The notes beneath the pieces are model-generated. The model searched no databases, had not been told where the DNA came from, and worked only from the letters and a program-made list of their open reading frames with translations. Made by a program: the position numbers and the translations under genes. Shown here one piece after another: positions 1 to 7,128 of a stretch of DNA of 29,907 bases; position 1 is the stretch's first letter; each line of letters starts with the position of its first letter. Location of the stretch: IMG/VR virus record IMGVR_UViG_3300044825_001465, positions 1 to 29,907 of that record. One strand, 5' to 3'. The stretch comes from a virus.

Positions 1-837
1 CTCAAGAAGTTGCGCGATTCGTGGAAGGCCGCTGCCAGCACGCAGCAGCGCGCCTCAGTCATCAAGCAGTTGACGGAGGTCAAGTCTGCCATCCGCGCGC
101 TCACCTCAAACAAGCGGGTCAAGAAGAGCCTTGTCGTAGACGAGGAGCAGGCGCACATTGACGTGCTGTACGTCAAGGCCAAGCACCTCCTCGCGCTGTA
201 CAAGTCGGAGTACAGCGCCGAGCTCATCGCCAAGGGCGAGGGCTTCGTGCCTCCGCAAGGCGTCCGCTCCGCAGCGCGGCGTGGCCTTGAACTGCGCCGC
301 AAGCACAAGCGTGGTGGGCTCGACACCAAGCAGGCCAAGAAGGCAGGCGTTGGCTCGGGCGTGCAGCGCGCGTCTGACCTGATGCACGGCGAGGCGCTTT
401 CCATTGAGACGGTGAAGCGCATGAAGAACTTCTTCTCGCGCCACTCCAAGTACAAGGACAAGCACAGCGACAAGACGTCCGCCGCCTACATCAGTTGGAT
501 GCTGTGGGGTGGCAACGCTGGACAGCGCTGGGCTGAGAAGGTGGTGCGGCAGTACGAGGCCAAGAAGGGCATCAAGAAGTCCCTCGCACCTGAAATCATT
601 GCCAAGGGAATCTGCGACCCACGCCCCGCCACGGCCCTCATGGATGACTACGTCCGCGAGACCTGCGCGATTGACTACCGCAACACCCTCGGGGCACAGG
701 ACTACATCCTGCGGATGCTGCGCGACGGCGGGCGCACCGCAGTCGAGTTGCAGACGTTCCTTCTTCAGAAGGGCGCCCCCGCAGCCATCACGCACATCGA
801 GCACGTCATGAAGGAGGTGCGCGATGGTCGCGCGTAA
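1..837 (+). CDS. Phage head-cluster protein with RRGLE/LWGG domain (5'-truncated)
   Basis: The reading frame is open from the first base, so the gene starts upstream of the window; a TTG at 10 is only the first possible start inside it. About 278 residues remain, very Lys/Arg-rich. The middle holds a conserved-looking domain: GVRSAARRGLELRRK near residues 88-102, then SGVQRASDLMHGEALS, VKRMKNFFSRH and WMLWGGNAGQRWA. I recall similar strings (ARRGLE..., RM.SFFARH, WALWGGDAG) in proteins beside or fused to phage portal and prohead protease genes, but I cannot name a biochemical function. The C-terminal 80 residues look like a helical domain that may be a degenerate winged helix. It carries two KKSL and two IAKG motifs (see findings). 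The last 14 bases overlap the portal gene, whose near-perfect Shine-Dalgarno sits inside this ORF. A DNA-packaging or head-assembly role is inferred from position only. Confidence 0.8.
   Translation, partial: LKKLRDSWKAAASTQQRASVIKQLTEVKSAIRALTSNKRVKKSLVVDEEQAHIDVLYVKAKHLLALYKSEYSAELIAKGEGFVPPQGVRSAARRGLELRRKHKRGGLDTKQAKKAGVGSGVQRASDLMHGEALSIETVKRMKNFFSRHSKYKDKHSDKTSAAYISWMLWGGNAGQRWAEKVVRQYEAKKGIKKSLAPEIIAKGICDPRPATALMDDYVRETCAIDYRNTLGAQDYILRMLRDGGRTAVELQTFLLQKGAPAAITHIEHVMKEVRDGRA
811..818 (+). promoter_or_regulatory. Strong Shine-Dalgarno for the portal gene
   Basis: AAGGAGGT lies five bases before the ATG at 824, inside the 3' end of the preceding gene. It is the best ribosome binding site in the head module and fixes the portal start at 824, giving a 14-base overlap and probable translational coupling. 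Confidence 0.8.
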
Positions 838-2287
838 GAACAAGGCCAAGGCACCCGTTCCTCGCAGCGTTGCCGTGGTCTCGCCCGAGGGCGCGAACGT
901 CGACCCGCTCAATGCGTCGCTCGCCGCCATCACCTCGACGCAGTCCACGGGCCTGCACATTGGCGTCACGCCGCTCACCTATCACACGCTGTTCGCGATG
1001 GCGCGCACCCCGGTGGTCGCGTCCATCATCAGCACGCGCATGAATCAGGTGTCGGACTTCGCCAACCGACTGCGCAGCCAGATGATGAACGGCTGGTCCA
1101 TCCAGTTGCGACAGCCTAACGCCATCCCTTCACGCGTTGACCGCTACCGCATGGACCACATTGCGTCCATCATCGACACCGCCGGCGGGCAGTGGCAGGA
1201 CGGAGGCTTCGAGCAGATTCTCCGCTCGCTGACCTACTACACGCTGACTGTCGACCAGGCGCACCTGCAGCCCATCAAGACCAAGCTCGGCAAGCCCTGC
1301 GCGTTCCGCCTGCTGGACCCCACGACCATCCGGCGCAACATTCAGCTCGACGAGTACGTCAAGGACGGCAAACTCGACTACGCCAAGACAGGCACCTGCC
1401 AGTACATCAACAACAAGAAGGTTGCTGAGTTCGCCCCAGGGGAAATCTCTTGGTCAGTGCGCAACTCGCTGCCTGGCATTACGACGTTCGGCTATGGCTA
1501 CCCTGAGCTGGCCATGCTCGTCACCACCGTGACGGCACTGCTCAACGCCCAGACGCACAACAGCCAGATCTACACGACCGGCTACCACGGCAACAACATG
1601 GTCACCATCAAGTCTCTGATGGGGCCCGAGCGGTTCAAGGCTTTCGAGAACAGCATTCAAGCCATGCTCGTCGGCGTCCGCCGCAACAAGTCCGTGCCTG
1701 TTGTCCAGCTCAACCCCAACCTCAACGAGTCCATTGAGGTCCACCCGTTCGGCAAGCCACCGGGTGACATGGAGTTCGCCAACTGGATCAACTGGCTCGT
1801 CAAGCTGATGTGTTCCCTCTACGCCATGGACCCGGTCGAGCTCGGCTTCACATTCGGTGACGAGCAGGCGCGCGTTCGCAACAAGTCCGACATCTCGCCG
1901 CAGGACAAGATTGTCGCCTCCAAGGAGCGCGGCCTACGACCGCTGCTTCGCTGGATTGCGCGGCAAATCAACGAGTCCATCATCTGGCCGTACTGGCCCG
2001 ACTACCAGTTTGAGTTCTACGGCTTCGACTCCATCAGCGAATCGCAGCGGCAGAAGAACCTCATCGACGCCGTGCAGAACTACATGTCTGTCAACGAGGT
2101 CAGGTCCATGTACAACCTGCCTCCGTGGAAGGACCCGGTCTCCAACCGTCCGCTGAATGCCTCGTACCAGATGTATCAGCAGAAGCTTGTCGAGCAGGGT
2201 GTCACCATGAATCCCGACATCATCCAAGACGACGTCGCTGCTTTTGTCGGTGGGCGCCGGATGACATATCGTGTTGAACCAGCTTGA
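824..2287 (+). CDS. Portal protein (HK97-type)
   Basis: This 487-residue protein would form the dodecameric ring at the unique capsid vertex through which DNA is packaged and to which the tail attaches. Typical portal features are seen in order: a basic N-terminal leader, the helix RTPVVASIISTRMNQVSDFA near residues 60-80, a clip/wing region with FGYGYPELAMLVTTVTALLNAQ near residues 221-243, the YTTGYHGNNMV segment, then a DPVELGF motif near 338 followed by a long helical stem and crown. The C-terminus has NEVRSMYNLPPW, like the N..R...gLpP ending of HK97-family portals. Length fits the family. It precedes the protease, scaffold and capsid genes, the standard head order. The start is set by a strong Shine-Dalgarno at 811-818. 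I am confident of the class; the exact Pfam family needs a profile search. Confidence 0.9.
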   Translation: MVARKNKAKAPVPRSVAVVSPEGANVDPLNASLAAITSTQSTGLHIGVTPLTYHTLFAMARTPVVASIISTRMNQVSDFANRLRSQMMNGWSIQLRQPNAIPSRVDRYRMDHIASIIDTAGGQWQDGGFEQILRSLTYYTLTVDQAHLQPIKTKLGKPCAFRLLDPTTIRRNIQLDEYVKDGKLDYAKTGTCQYINNKKVAEFAPGEISWSVRNSLPGITTFGYGYPELAMLVTTVTALLNAQTHNSQIYTTGYHGNNMVTIKSLMGPERFKAFENSIQAMLVGVRRNKSVPVVQLNPNLNESIEVHPFGKPPGDMEFANWINWLVKLMCSLYAMDPVELGFTFGDEQARVRNKSDISPQDKIVASKERGLRPLLRWIARQINESIIWPYWPDYQFEFYGFDSISESQRQKNLIDAVQNYMSVNEVRSMYNLPPWKDPVSNRPLNASYQMYQQKLVEQGVTMNPDIIQDDVAAFVGGRRMTYRVEPA

Positions 2288-2320
2288 TTAGTAACGCATG
2301 GGCGTTTGACGTTCGGCGAC

Positions 2321-3205
2321 ATGAGCGCGACCGCCCATTTGAACACCGTGACGCGGCAACTTATTGATGCCAGTCGTGAACTCATTGCCAAGGGCGCCAA
2401 TGGCGTGCCTGGCTTTGATGTCTCGCTGTTCAATGATGCCGACCGTATCAGCCTGTGGGCACCTTTTGAGGTGCTGGCCAAGGGTGCCAATGATGACCCC
2501 AAGCTTGGGTACATCTCCGGCATTGCCACCACGGAAGCCCCGGATGCCGATGGCGACATCGTACTGACGGATGGAATCGACTGGAGCTACTTCGTTGGCG
2601 ACAAGGCCACCGAAGGGAAAGGTTTCCTTATCGATGAACATCCTGTTGGCAATCACAACGTCGTAGGGTATCCCATCTCCGTGGCAACTGTTCAGGTCCC
2701 GAACGGCGAAGAGATGGTCAAGGGCGCCAAGGTCAAGGGCGCGCTCTACCTTGAGGACCGCCGGGGTGCCGAGCTCTACCAGAAGGCGTGCACGATGAAG
2801 CGCGCTGGTGGAGACCGGAAGCTGGGCTTCAGCATTGAAGGCTCAGTGAAACCCGGCGGTCGCAGGGGCAAGGTCGTCGAGAAGTCGCAGGTCAAGTGGC
2901 TTGCCATCACGGCTGCTCCCAAGAACGAACTCTCGTGGTGGGAGCCTGTTGCCAAGTCGCTGCTCAACGCCGCTGGCCACAAGCTGCACAAGTCGGACGT
3001 GTCTACGAAGCACGTCGTTGATGTTGCGTCGGTTGTCCTTGAGAACCTGACTGGCAGCATCTCTCCGGACCAGATGGCGGAAGCGCTGGTCGTCCGTCTC
3101 CTGAAGTCTCACCAGGATATGTCTTGGCGAGACGCTGTGAGCGTTCTTCAGCACGTCTTGAGAACGGTCTCCTCGCCCAACGCACCGCAGTCCGTGCGTG
3201 GTTGA
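2321..3205 (+). CDS. Head maturation (prohead) protease, XkdF-like
   Basis: A 294-residue protein placed between portal and scaffold, where head maturation proteases normally sit. Visible signature: a beta-rich core with GIATTEAPDADGDIV, a histidine in FLIDEHPVGNHNVVGYPI, then GALYLEDRRGAELYQ and RKLGFSIEGSV, where the serine of GFS is the likely nucleophile. The G.a...PD.DGDiv ... H ... lGFSieG order matches the XkdF-type phage serine protease family. The role would be to cleave scaffold and the capsid N-terminus after procapsid assembly. The first 60 residues contain two near-identical AKGAN motifs and may be a self-cleaved propeptide; the C-terminal 80 residues are helical. Start choice is weak: ATG 2321 has no good Shine-Dalgarno, and a TTG at 2306 in frame would add five residues. 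Confidence 0.85.
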   Translation: MSATAHLNTVTRQLIDASRELIAKGANGVPGFDVSLFNDADRISLWAPFEVLAKGANDDPKLGYISGIATTEAPDADGDIVLTDGIDWSYFVGDKATEGKGFLIDEHPVGNHNVVGYPISVATVQVPNGEEMVKGAKVKGALYLEDRRGAELYQKACTMKRAGGDRKLGFSIEGSVKPGGRRGKVVEKSQVKWLAITAAPKNELSWWEPVAKSLLNAAGHKLHKSDVSTKHVVDVASVVLENLTGSISPDQMAEALVVRLLKSHQDMSWRDAVSVLQHVLRTVSSPNAPQSVRG

Positions 3206-3222
3206 AGCAAGGTAGTTCAACT

Positions 3223-3238
3223 GTGCTCGACTGAGCAC
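3223..3238 (+). other. Small perfect hairpin between protease and scaffold genes
   Basis: GTGCTC and GAGCAC pair as a perfect six-base stem around a four-base loop (GACT) in the 51-base gap between the protease and scaffold genes. No T-run follows, so it is not a convincing intrinsic terminator. It could be an mRNA stability or processing element, or chance. The rest of the gap shows only a weak GAAGG ribosome site before 3257. Confidence 0.35.
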
Positions 3239-3256
3239 CTTCACGAAGGCAGTCTT

Positions 3257-3997
3257 ATGATGAAAGCAAGTGAGCTTCAGAAGCTGTTGGGTGACGTTGA
3301 CGGTGCGGGCGACATCATCGCTCGTCGCATCGCCGATGGGACCCTTGAGAATGACCTCGGCACCCAGCCGATCTTCAAGTCGGACGCGGTTGCGTCGCTG
3401 TACTCCGACCTCGCCGCCGCCATTGAGCGTCTCGGCAAGATCCCGGAGGCCGCGCCTGCCCGCGCCAATGACCGCGCTCAGCGCCTCGCGAAGTCGGCTG
3501 CGGCCGAGAACGCCCCCGAGGTTGTTGGCGCCGTGACCGACATGGCGGCTGCCATCGACAACGTCGAGAAGGCCACCATCGAGAACGCCGCTGCGCTCGC
3601 GAAGGGCATCGTCAAGCTGGCCGAGGCTGCGACCACGTCGCTCAAGGGCCTCGTCGAGATGGCGGCGCGCTTCGGCTCGCTCGAGGACAAGGTCAACGAG
3701 CTCCACAAGGGCTTCAGCAGCACGGCCGTTGCGCCGGCTGGCGTTGCCGCTGTCGTCGCCCCGACCCCGCTCGACGCGTCCCCTGCGGCTGCGGCGGCGA
3801 AGTCGGCTGACTTCGACATCGAGAAGTACCAGGTTGAGTTCGAGCGTGCGACCTCCCTCATCAAGGGCGCCATGCAGAAGCTCACCCCCGCCGAGCAGAC
3901 TGGTGCGCCGGGCGCTCGCCTCGCGGCTGCTTCGACGGCCCTGACCTTTGGTCACAAAACCCCGGCCGACGTTCTCGTCGAGCTCGGCCTTCAGTGA
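3257..3997 (+). CDS. Putative capsid scaffolding protein
   Basis: A 246-residue, Ala-rich, strongly helical protein immediately before the major capsid gene. The low-complexity, coiled-coil-like composition (residues about 85-160 are almost all helix formers), a Pro/Ala/Val-rich linker near residues 160-180, and the position between protease and capsid gene fit a scaffolding protein that guides procapsid assembly and is then degraded. No enzymatic motif is visible. It contains LAKS, LAKG and AAKS tetrapeptides, like motifs in the neighbouring protease and upstream gene, which may be protease cleavage sites. The gene opens with two consecutive ATG codons (3257, 3260) behind a modest GAAGG. The capsid gene's GAGGTGAG ribosome site overlaps its stop codon, suggesting coupled translation. 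The function is inferred from context and composition, not from a recognised family. Confidence 0.7.
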   Translation: MMKASELQKLLGDVDGAGDIIARRIADGTLENDLGTQPIFKSDAVASLYSDLAAAIERLGKIPEAAPARANDRAQRLAKSAAAENAPEVVGAVTDMAAAIDNVEKATIENAAALAKGIVKLAEAATTSLKGLVEMAARFGSLEDKVNELHKGFSSTAVAPAGVAAVVAPTPLDASPAAAAAKSADFDIEKYQVEFERATSLIKGAMQKLTPAEQTGAPGARLAAASTALTFGHKTPADVLVELGLQ

Positions 3998-4005
3998 GGT
4001 GAGTC

Positions 4006-5523
4006 ATGAGCATGAGTCCCGACCAGCTTCTCCTTTCCCTTGACCGCCTCCAGTCGCTCGCGGCGCGCGGCGGTGACGTTCAGATTGCTGAGCTTCGCCA
4101 GCTGCAGCACGCCCTCAACCAGAACATGCTGAAGTCGCATGCCGAGCTCCGCAAGGCGGGCGTCGGCTACCCGCTTCAGGGCATGCCGTTCGACAGCTCG
4201 ACCATTCCGGGCGGCTCGTACGCTCCGCTGGTTCCGCAGAGCATCCAGCCCATCATCGACAACGCGACCTTCACCGAGGACACCCTGGTGTTCTGGAAGA
4301 TGCTCGCGAAGCAGTCGGTGACCACGCCGGTGCTCGAGTGGGTCCGCCGGAAGAGCTACGGTGGTACCGCGACCTCGCCGTTCATCGCGGAAGGTGGCGT
4401 GCCGGCCATCACGCAGTCCGAGTTCGACCGCAACGTCGTCCGGATGAAGTACATGGCGGTCTTCCGTCAGGTCACGGACGTCCTCGCCAACACGCAGCTC
4501 CTTGGCAACGTGGGTCAGGCCCGCGCGCTTGAGGCCGCTGACGGCGCGGTCGAGCTCCTGTTCCGCCAGGAGAAGTTCCTCTTCCATGCTGACTCGAGCG
4601 TCAACCCGCTTGAGTACGATGGTCTCGTCGCCTCGATCGAGAAGGGTGCTCCCCAGAACGTCTTCGACGCTCAGGGCGCCACCATCTCGGGCCAGGAGCT
4701 GCAGGAGATCATCGGTCAGCTCGTGTCGGCGCCGAACTACGCGTCGCCCACGCACGTGCTGATGAGCCCGCGCCACTACGCGTGGTACCAGAACAGCCTG
4801 CTGCCCTTCAAGCGTGGTGACCTGGCCGTCAATGGCCCGCTCACGTTCAACACGCAGGGCATCTCGGTGGGTTGGTCGCGCGGCTCGGTCCCGCTGACCG
4901 AGGTCGTCCACATGGCGTGGGACGAGCACCCCATCATCCGTACGCAGGGCGATGGCCCTCCCGCGTCGGTTGGTATCACGGTTGCCAAGGTTCCTGCTAC
5001 CGTCGCTGGCAGCAAGTGGCGTGCGCAGGACGTCGCTGGCCTCGACTTCTACTACACGCTTGAGGCGGTCGGTGACCAGGGTGTGACCCGTCTTCCGATC
5101 TCGCTTGAGGTTGACTCGCTCGCCGCTGGCGGTGCTGTCGACATCACGCTCAACGACGACTCGGCGCCTGCTGCTGGTACCGGCTCCATCCGGTACTACA
5201 ACATCTTCCGCGCCGCCGTTCCGAACGGTGAGGCGGCTCCGACCGACCCGCGCAAGTTCTTCTTCGTTGGTCGTAAGGCGCGCAGCCTCGACGGGGACAC
5301 GGTCATCCGTGACCTCAACGAGCAGCGCCCGAACTCGGCGCCGATCATCATCATTCAGAACCGCCCGGACGTCCTTGAGTGGCGCGAGTTCCTCTCGACC
5401 ACCATGCGCCCCATCACCCTCTCGCGTACGACGCTCGAGCAGTTCCTGCTCATGATGTTCGGCGCCCTGAAGGTGTCGGTCCCGACCAAGATGTTCCTCA
5501 TCAAGAACGTCGGGTACGGTTGA
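4006..5523 (+). CDS. Major capsid protein (HK97 fold) with fibronectin-like insertion
   Basis: This 505-residue protein is the main shell subunit. Seen in order: a helical N-terminal arm of about 43 residues ending MLKS, a possible cleaved delta domain; then the E-loop/P-domain region with TFTEDTLVFWKMLAKQSVTT, SYGGTATSPFIAEGGVPA, KYMAVFRQVTDVLAN, and FRQEKFLFHADSSVNPLEYDG; and a C-terminal LLMMFGALKVSVP...FLIKNVGYG. These strings match the pattern of a myovirus capsid family I recall (F..EGG.p, lf.GDssl.p..fDGi, fGAL....P....ri.NV.Y). Between about residues 335 and 430 lies an inserted beta-sandwich-like segment (LDFYYTLEAVGDQGVTRLPI, IRYYNIFRA) resembling FN3/Ig-like surface domains. The start has an excellent GAGGTGAG ribosome site. 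A strong terminator follows. Class is confident; cleavage is inference. Confidence 0.93.
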   Translation: MSMSPDQLLLSLDRLQSLAARGGDVQIAELRQLQHALNQNMLKSHAELRKAGVGYPLQGMPFDSSTIPGGSYAPLVPQSIQPIIDNATFTEDTLVFWKMLAKQSVTTPVLEWVRRKSYGGTATSPFIAEGGVPAITQSEFDRNVVRMKYMAVFRQVTDVLANTQLLGNVGQARALEAADGAVELLFRQEKFLFHADSSVNPLEYDGLVASIEKGAPQNVFDAQGATISGQELQEIIGQLVSAPNYASPTHVLMSPRHYAWYQNSLLPFKRGDLAVNGPLTFNTQGISVGWSRGSVPLTEVVHMAWDEHPIIRTQGDGPPASVGITVAKVPATVAGSKWRAQDVAGLDFYYTLEAVGDQGVTRLPISLEVDSLAAGGAVDITLNDDSAPAAGTGSIRYYNIFRAAVPNGEAAPTDPRKFFFVGRKARSLDGDTVIRDLNEQRPNSAPIIIIQNRPDVLEWREFLSTTMRPITLSRTTLEQFLLMMFGALKVSVPTKMFLIKNVGYG

Positions 5524-5555
5524 TTCTGGTAGAGCCCTGCATCTTCCAGTAGGGT

Positions 5556-5591
5556 AAGGGGCGGCCGTTCGCGGTCGCCCCTTTTTCTTTT
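5556..5591 (+). terminator. Strong intrinsic terminator after the capsid gene
   Basis: A 12-base stem (AAGGGGCGGCCG with CGGTCGCCCCTT, one G-T pair) closes a TTCG tetraloop and is followed by a T-rich tract to 5591. It lies 32 bases after the capsid stop codon. It would end or attenuate transcripts after the most heavily expressed structural gene and protect their 3' ends. Confidence 0.9.
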
Positions 5592-5604
5592 CAAGAGGTT
5601 CACC

Positions 5605-6147
5605 ATGAAAGTCCGACACAAGAAGCTGCGCCGTGGCTCCATTGCTTTTACCTGCGGTGCGTTCCGCATTGGCCCCGATGGCCTGCTGTCGCCTGAGCCT
5701 ACAGAAGCGCAGTGGAAGCAGTTCGGTACTGCGCAGATGTACTTCGAGGTCGTGCGCGAGGGCGCCCTTGAGCGGCGCACTGACGTGACCCCGGAGGCAC
5801 TGGCAAACATCGCTGCTGCTGTCGCCGCCGCGCCTGCTCCCGAGTATGCCCCCGTGCCTATGCCTGCACCTGCGCCCGAGCCCGCACCTGCGCCCGAGCC
5901 CGAGCCTGAGTCCCAGGAGGAGGTCTTCTCCATGGACGATGACGAGGACGACGAGGGCGAGGAGGAAGAGGCCGATGGCTTCAGTGATGATGTCGATCCG
6001 AATGCGGACACGGCTGACGCCACCCGCTACTCTGGCATGTCTACTGAAGAGTTGCGTACGCTCTGTCGCGAGCGTGGGATTCGTACGGCGCGCGTGAACA
6101 AGGCCGACCTCATCTCGCTGCTCAACGCCTCTGACCTCGGAGTCTGA
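5605..6147 (+). CDS. Small head protein with acidic/Pro linker and SAP/HeH-like C-terminus
   Basis: The 180-residue protein has three visible parts. Residues 1-70 form a compact domain (RRGSIAFTCGAFRIGPDG, FEVVREGALERRTDV). Residues about 72-140 are an extended linker: a proline-rich APAPEP repeat, encoded by a perfect 18-base tandem duplication, followed by a run of Asp/Glu. Residues 145-178, MSTEELRTLCRERGIRTARV then NKADLISLL, match the helix-extension-helix pattern of SAP/HeH/LEM-type domains, which often bind DNA. Similar small proteins with C-terminal HeH domains occur beside capsid genes in several phages. By position it may sit at the head or head-tail junction. It starts after the capsid terminator with AAGAGG seven bases upstream; no promoter is obvious between terminator and start, so expression probably relies on read-through. 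The exact function is unknown. Confidence 0.75.
   Translation: MKVRHKKLRRGSIAFTCGAFRIGPDGLLSPEPTEAQWKQFGTAQMYFEVVREGALERRTDVTPEALANIAAAVAAAPAPEYAPVPMPAPAPEPAPAPEPEPESQEEVFSMDDDEDDEGEEEEADGFSDDVDPNADTADATRYSGMSTEELRTLCRERGIRTARVNKADLISLLNASDLGV
5866..5901 (+). repeat. Perfect tandem 18-bp repeat (two copies) coding APAPEP
   Basis: GCACCTGCGCCCGAGCCC occurs twice head to tail, at 5866-5883 and 5884-5901, and encodes part of the proline-rich linker of the 5605 gene. In-frame slippage here would change linker length without breaking the protein. Confidence 0.9.
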
Positions 6148-6150
6148 ACC

Positions 6151-7128
6151 ATGGCCGTCACCGACATCGTAACGCCGGACTACTTGCGCACGCGGATTCT
6201 GGATGGGGTGGTGAACCTCATCACTGCGCGTGGCATTGCGCTGACGGATGACGGCCTCTGGGCGAAGATTGACGAGGCCGTGGGTACCCTTGAGTCGGAG
6301 TTCGGGCTCGCGCTCAGGCAGAGCCAGTTCTCCGCCGAGATTGACCGCACGCGCATCACGCAGTTTTCCGACGAGGGCTACCAGATTCAGACCTCGCTCA
6401 AGCGCCCCATTCAGCAGGTCGACAAGCTTAGCATCGTCGTCGGCAACCTCGAGTGGTACGACCTTCCCAAGGAGTGGGTGTGGGTAGCCTCTGCCAACCA
6501 AGGGCAGGTCCACATCATCCCGTCGAGTCAGGGCCCGGTGCGCCTGCAGGCCAACAACCGCGCCTACCTCTACACCGCCACCGCGTCCTCGGGCTACGTG
6601 CCTGGCATGTACTCAATCAACTACAAGGCCGGGTTCGAGAAGGACCTGCCCGGTGTGCACACTGCCACTGGTCCGGTGGCGCCTGCCACTGAGGGCAGCA
6701 AGAACGTGACGGTAGCCGACTTGCCTACGGGCACGGACCTGCGCACGCTCATCATGGCAGGTGACTGGGTGTCGCTGGGCGGCGCGGGCTACCGCGTGGC
6801 CTCGGTGGGCGCCGCCTCCTACACCCTGACGGTGGGTGCGTCTGCGTCGTTTACAGGCACCGCCGTGGTCATGCGCTACGACGCTGACATCCTGCAGTTC
6901 ATTGGTTACTCCGCAGCCATGCCCATCCTCGCCAGCCTCGGCGCAGTCTTCTACGGGCCTGGCGTGCTCGGCACCAGCCTGCGCCTCGACGGGCTCGCGC
7001 AGTCGAACAACATCCACCCGCGCGGTCCGTTCGCTAACCTCATCGACGCCTACCGCGAGAAGATTGCCACCGCCAAGGCGGCCATCTATTCCAAGTACGC
7101 GCCGGTCAACATGGCGGTGATGGGATGA
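6151..7128 (+). CDS. Putative head-tail connector/adaptor protein
   Basis: A 325-residue protein, first of four genes between the head module and the tail sheath. The N-terminal half shows a helical segment with TLESEFGLALRQSQFSAEID, then ITQFSDEGYQIQTSLKRPIQQV, LEWYDLPKEWVWV and GQVHIIPSSQGPVRL, a pattern I associate with phage neck or adaptor proteins that dock under the portal. A beta-rich insertion (about residues 165-245) precedes a helical C-terminus with LDGLAQSNNIHPRGPFANLIDAYREKI. Seven bases separate a GGAG ribosome site from the ATG, and its last four bases overlap the next gene (ATGA). It contains no catalytic motif. The connector call rests on position and general pattern; it could be another minor virion protein. 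Confidence 0.65.
   Translation: MAVTDIVTPDYLRTRILDGVVNLITARGIALTDDGLWAKIDEAVGTLESEFGLALRQSQFSAEIDRTRITQFSDEGYQIQTSLKRPIQQVDKLSIVVGNLEWYDLPKEWVWVASANQGQVHIIPSSQGPVRLQANNRAYLYTATASSGYVPGMYSINYKAGFEKDLPGVHTATGPVAPATEGSKNVTVADLPTGTDLRTLIMAGDWVSLGGAGYRVASVGAASYTLTVGASASFTGTAVVMRYDADILQFIGYSAAMPILASLGAVFYGPGVLGTSLRLDGLAQSNNIHPRGPFANLIDAYREKIATAKAAIYSKYAPVNMAVMG

Noticed and set aside
3223-3238. The GTGCTC/GAGCAC hairpin as an intrinsic terminator
   Set aside because: The stem is only six pairs and there is no T-run after it.
2843-3955. A 370-residue minus-strand frame opposite protease and scaffold genes
   Set aside because: Arg/Leu/Asp-rich shadow; no ribosome site or domain, and both + strand genes fit the head order.
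5520-5555. Promoter between capsid gene and its terminator (TTGATT at 5520)
   Set aside because: No reasonable -10 element lies 15-19 bases downstream.
3991-6513. An 840-residue open frame on the minus strand across the capsid gene
   Set aside because: It lies fully opposite well-supported + strand genes, is rich in Arg, Glu, Asp, Leu and Val as expected for the complement of GC-rich coding DNA, and shows no recognisable domain.
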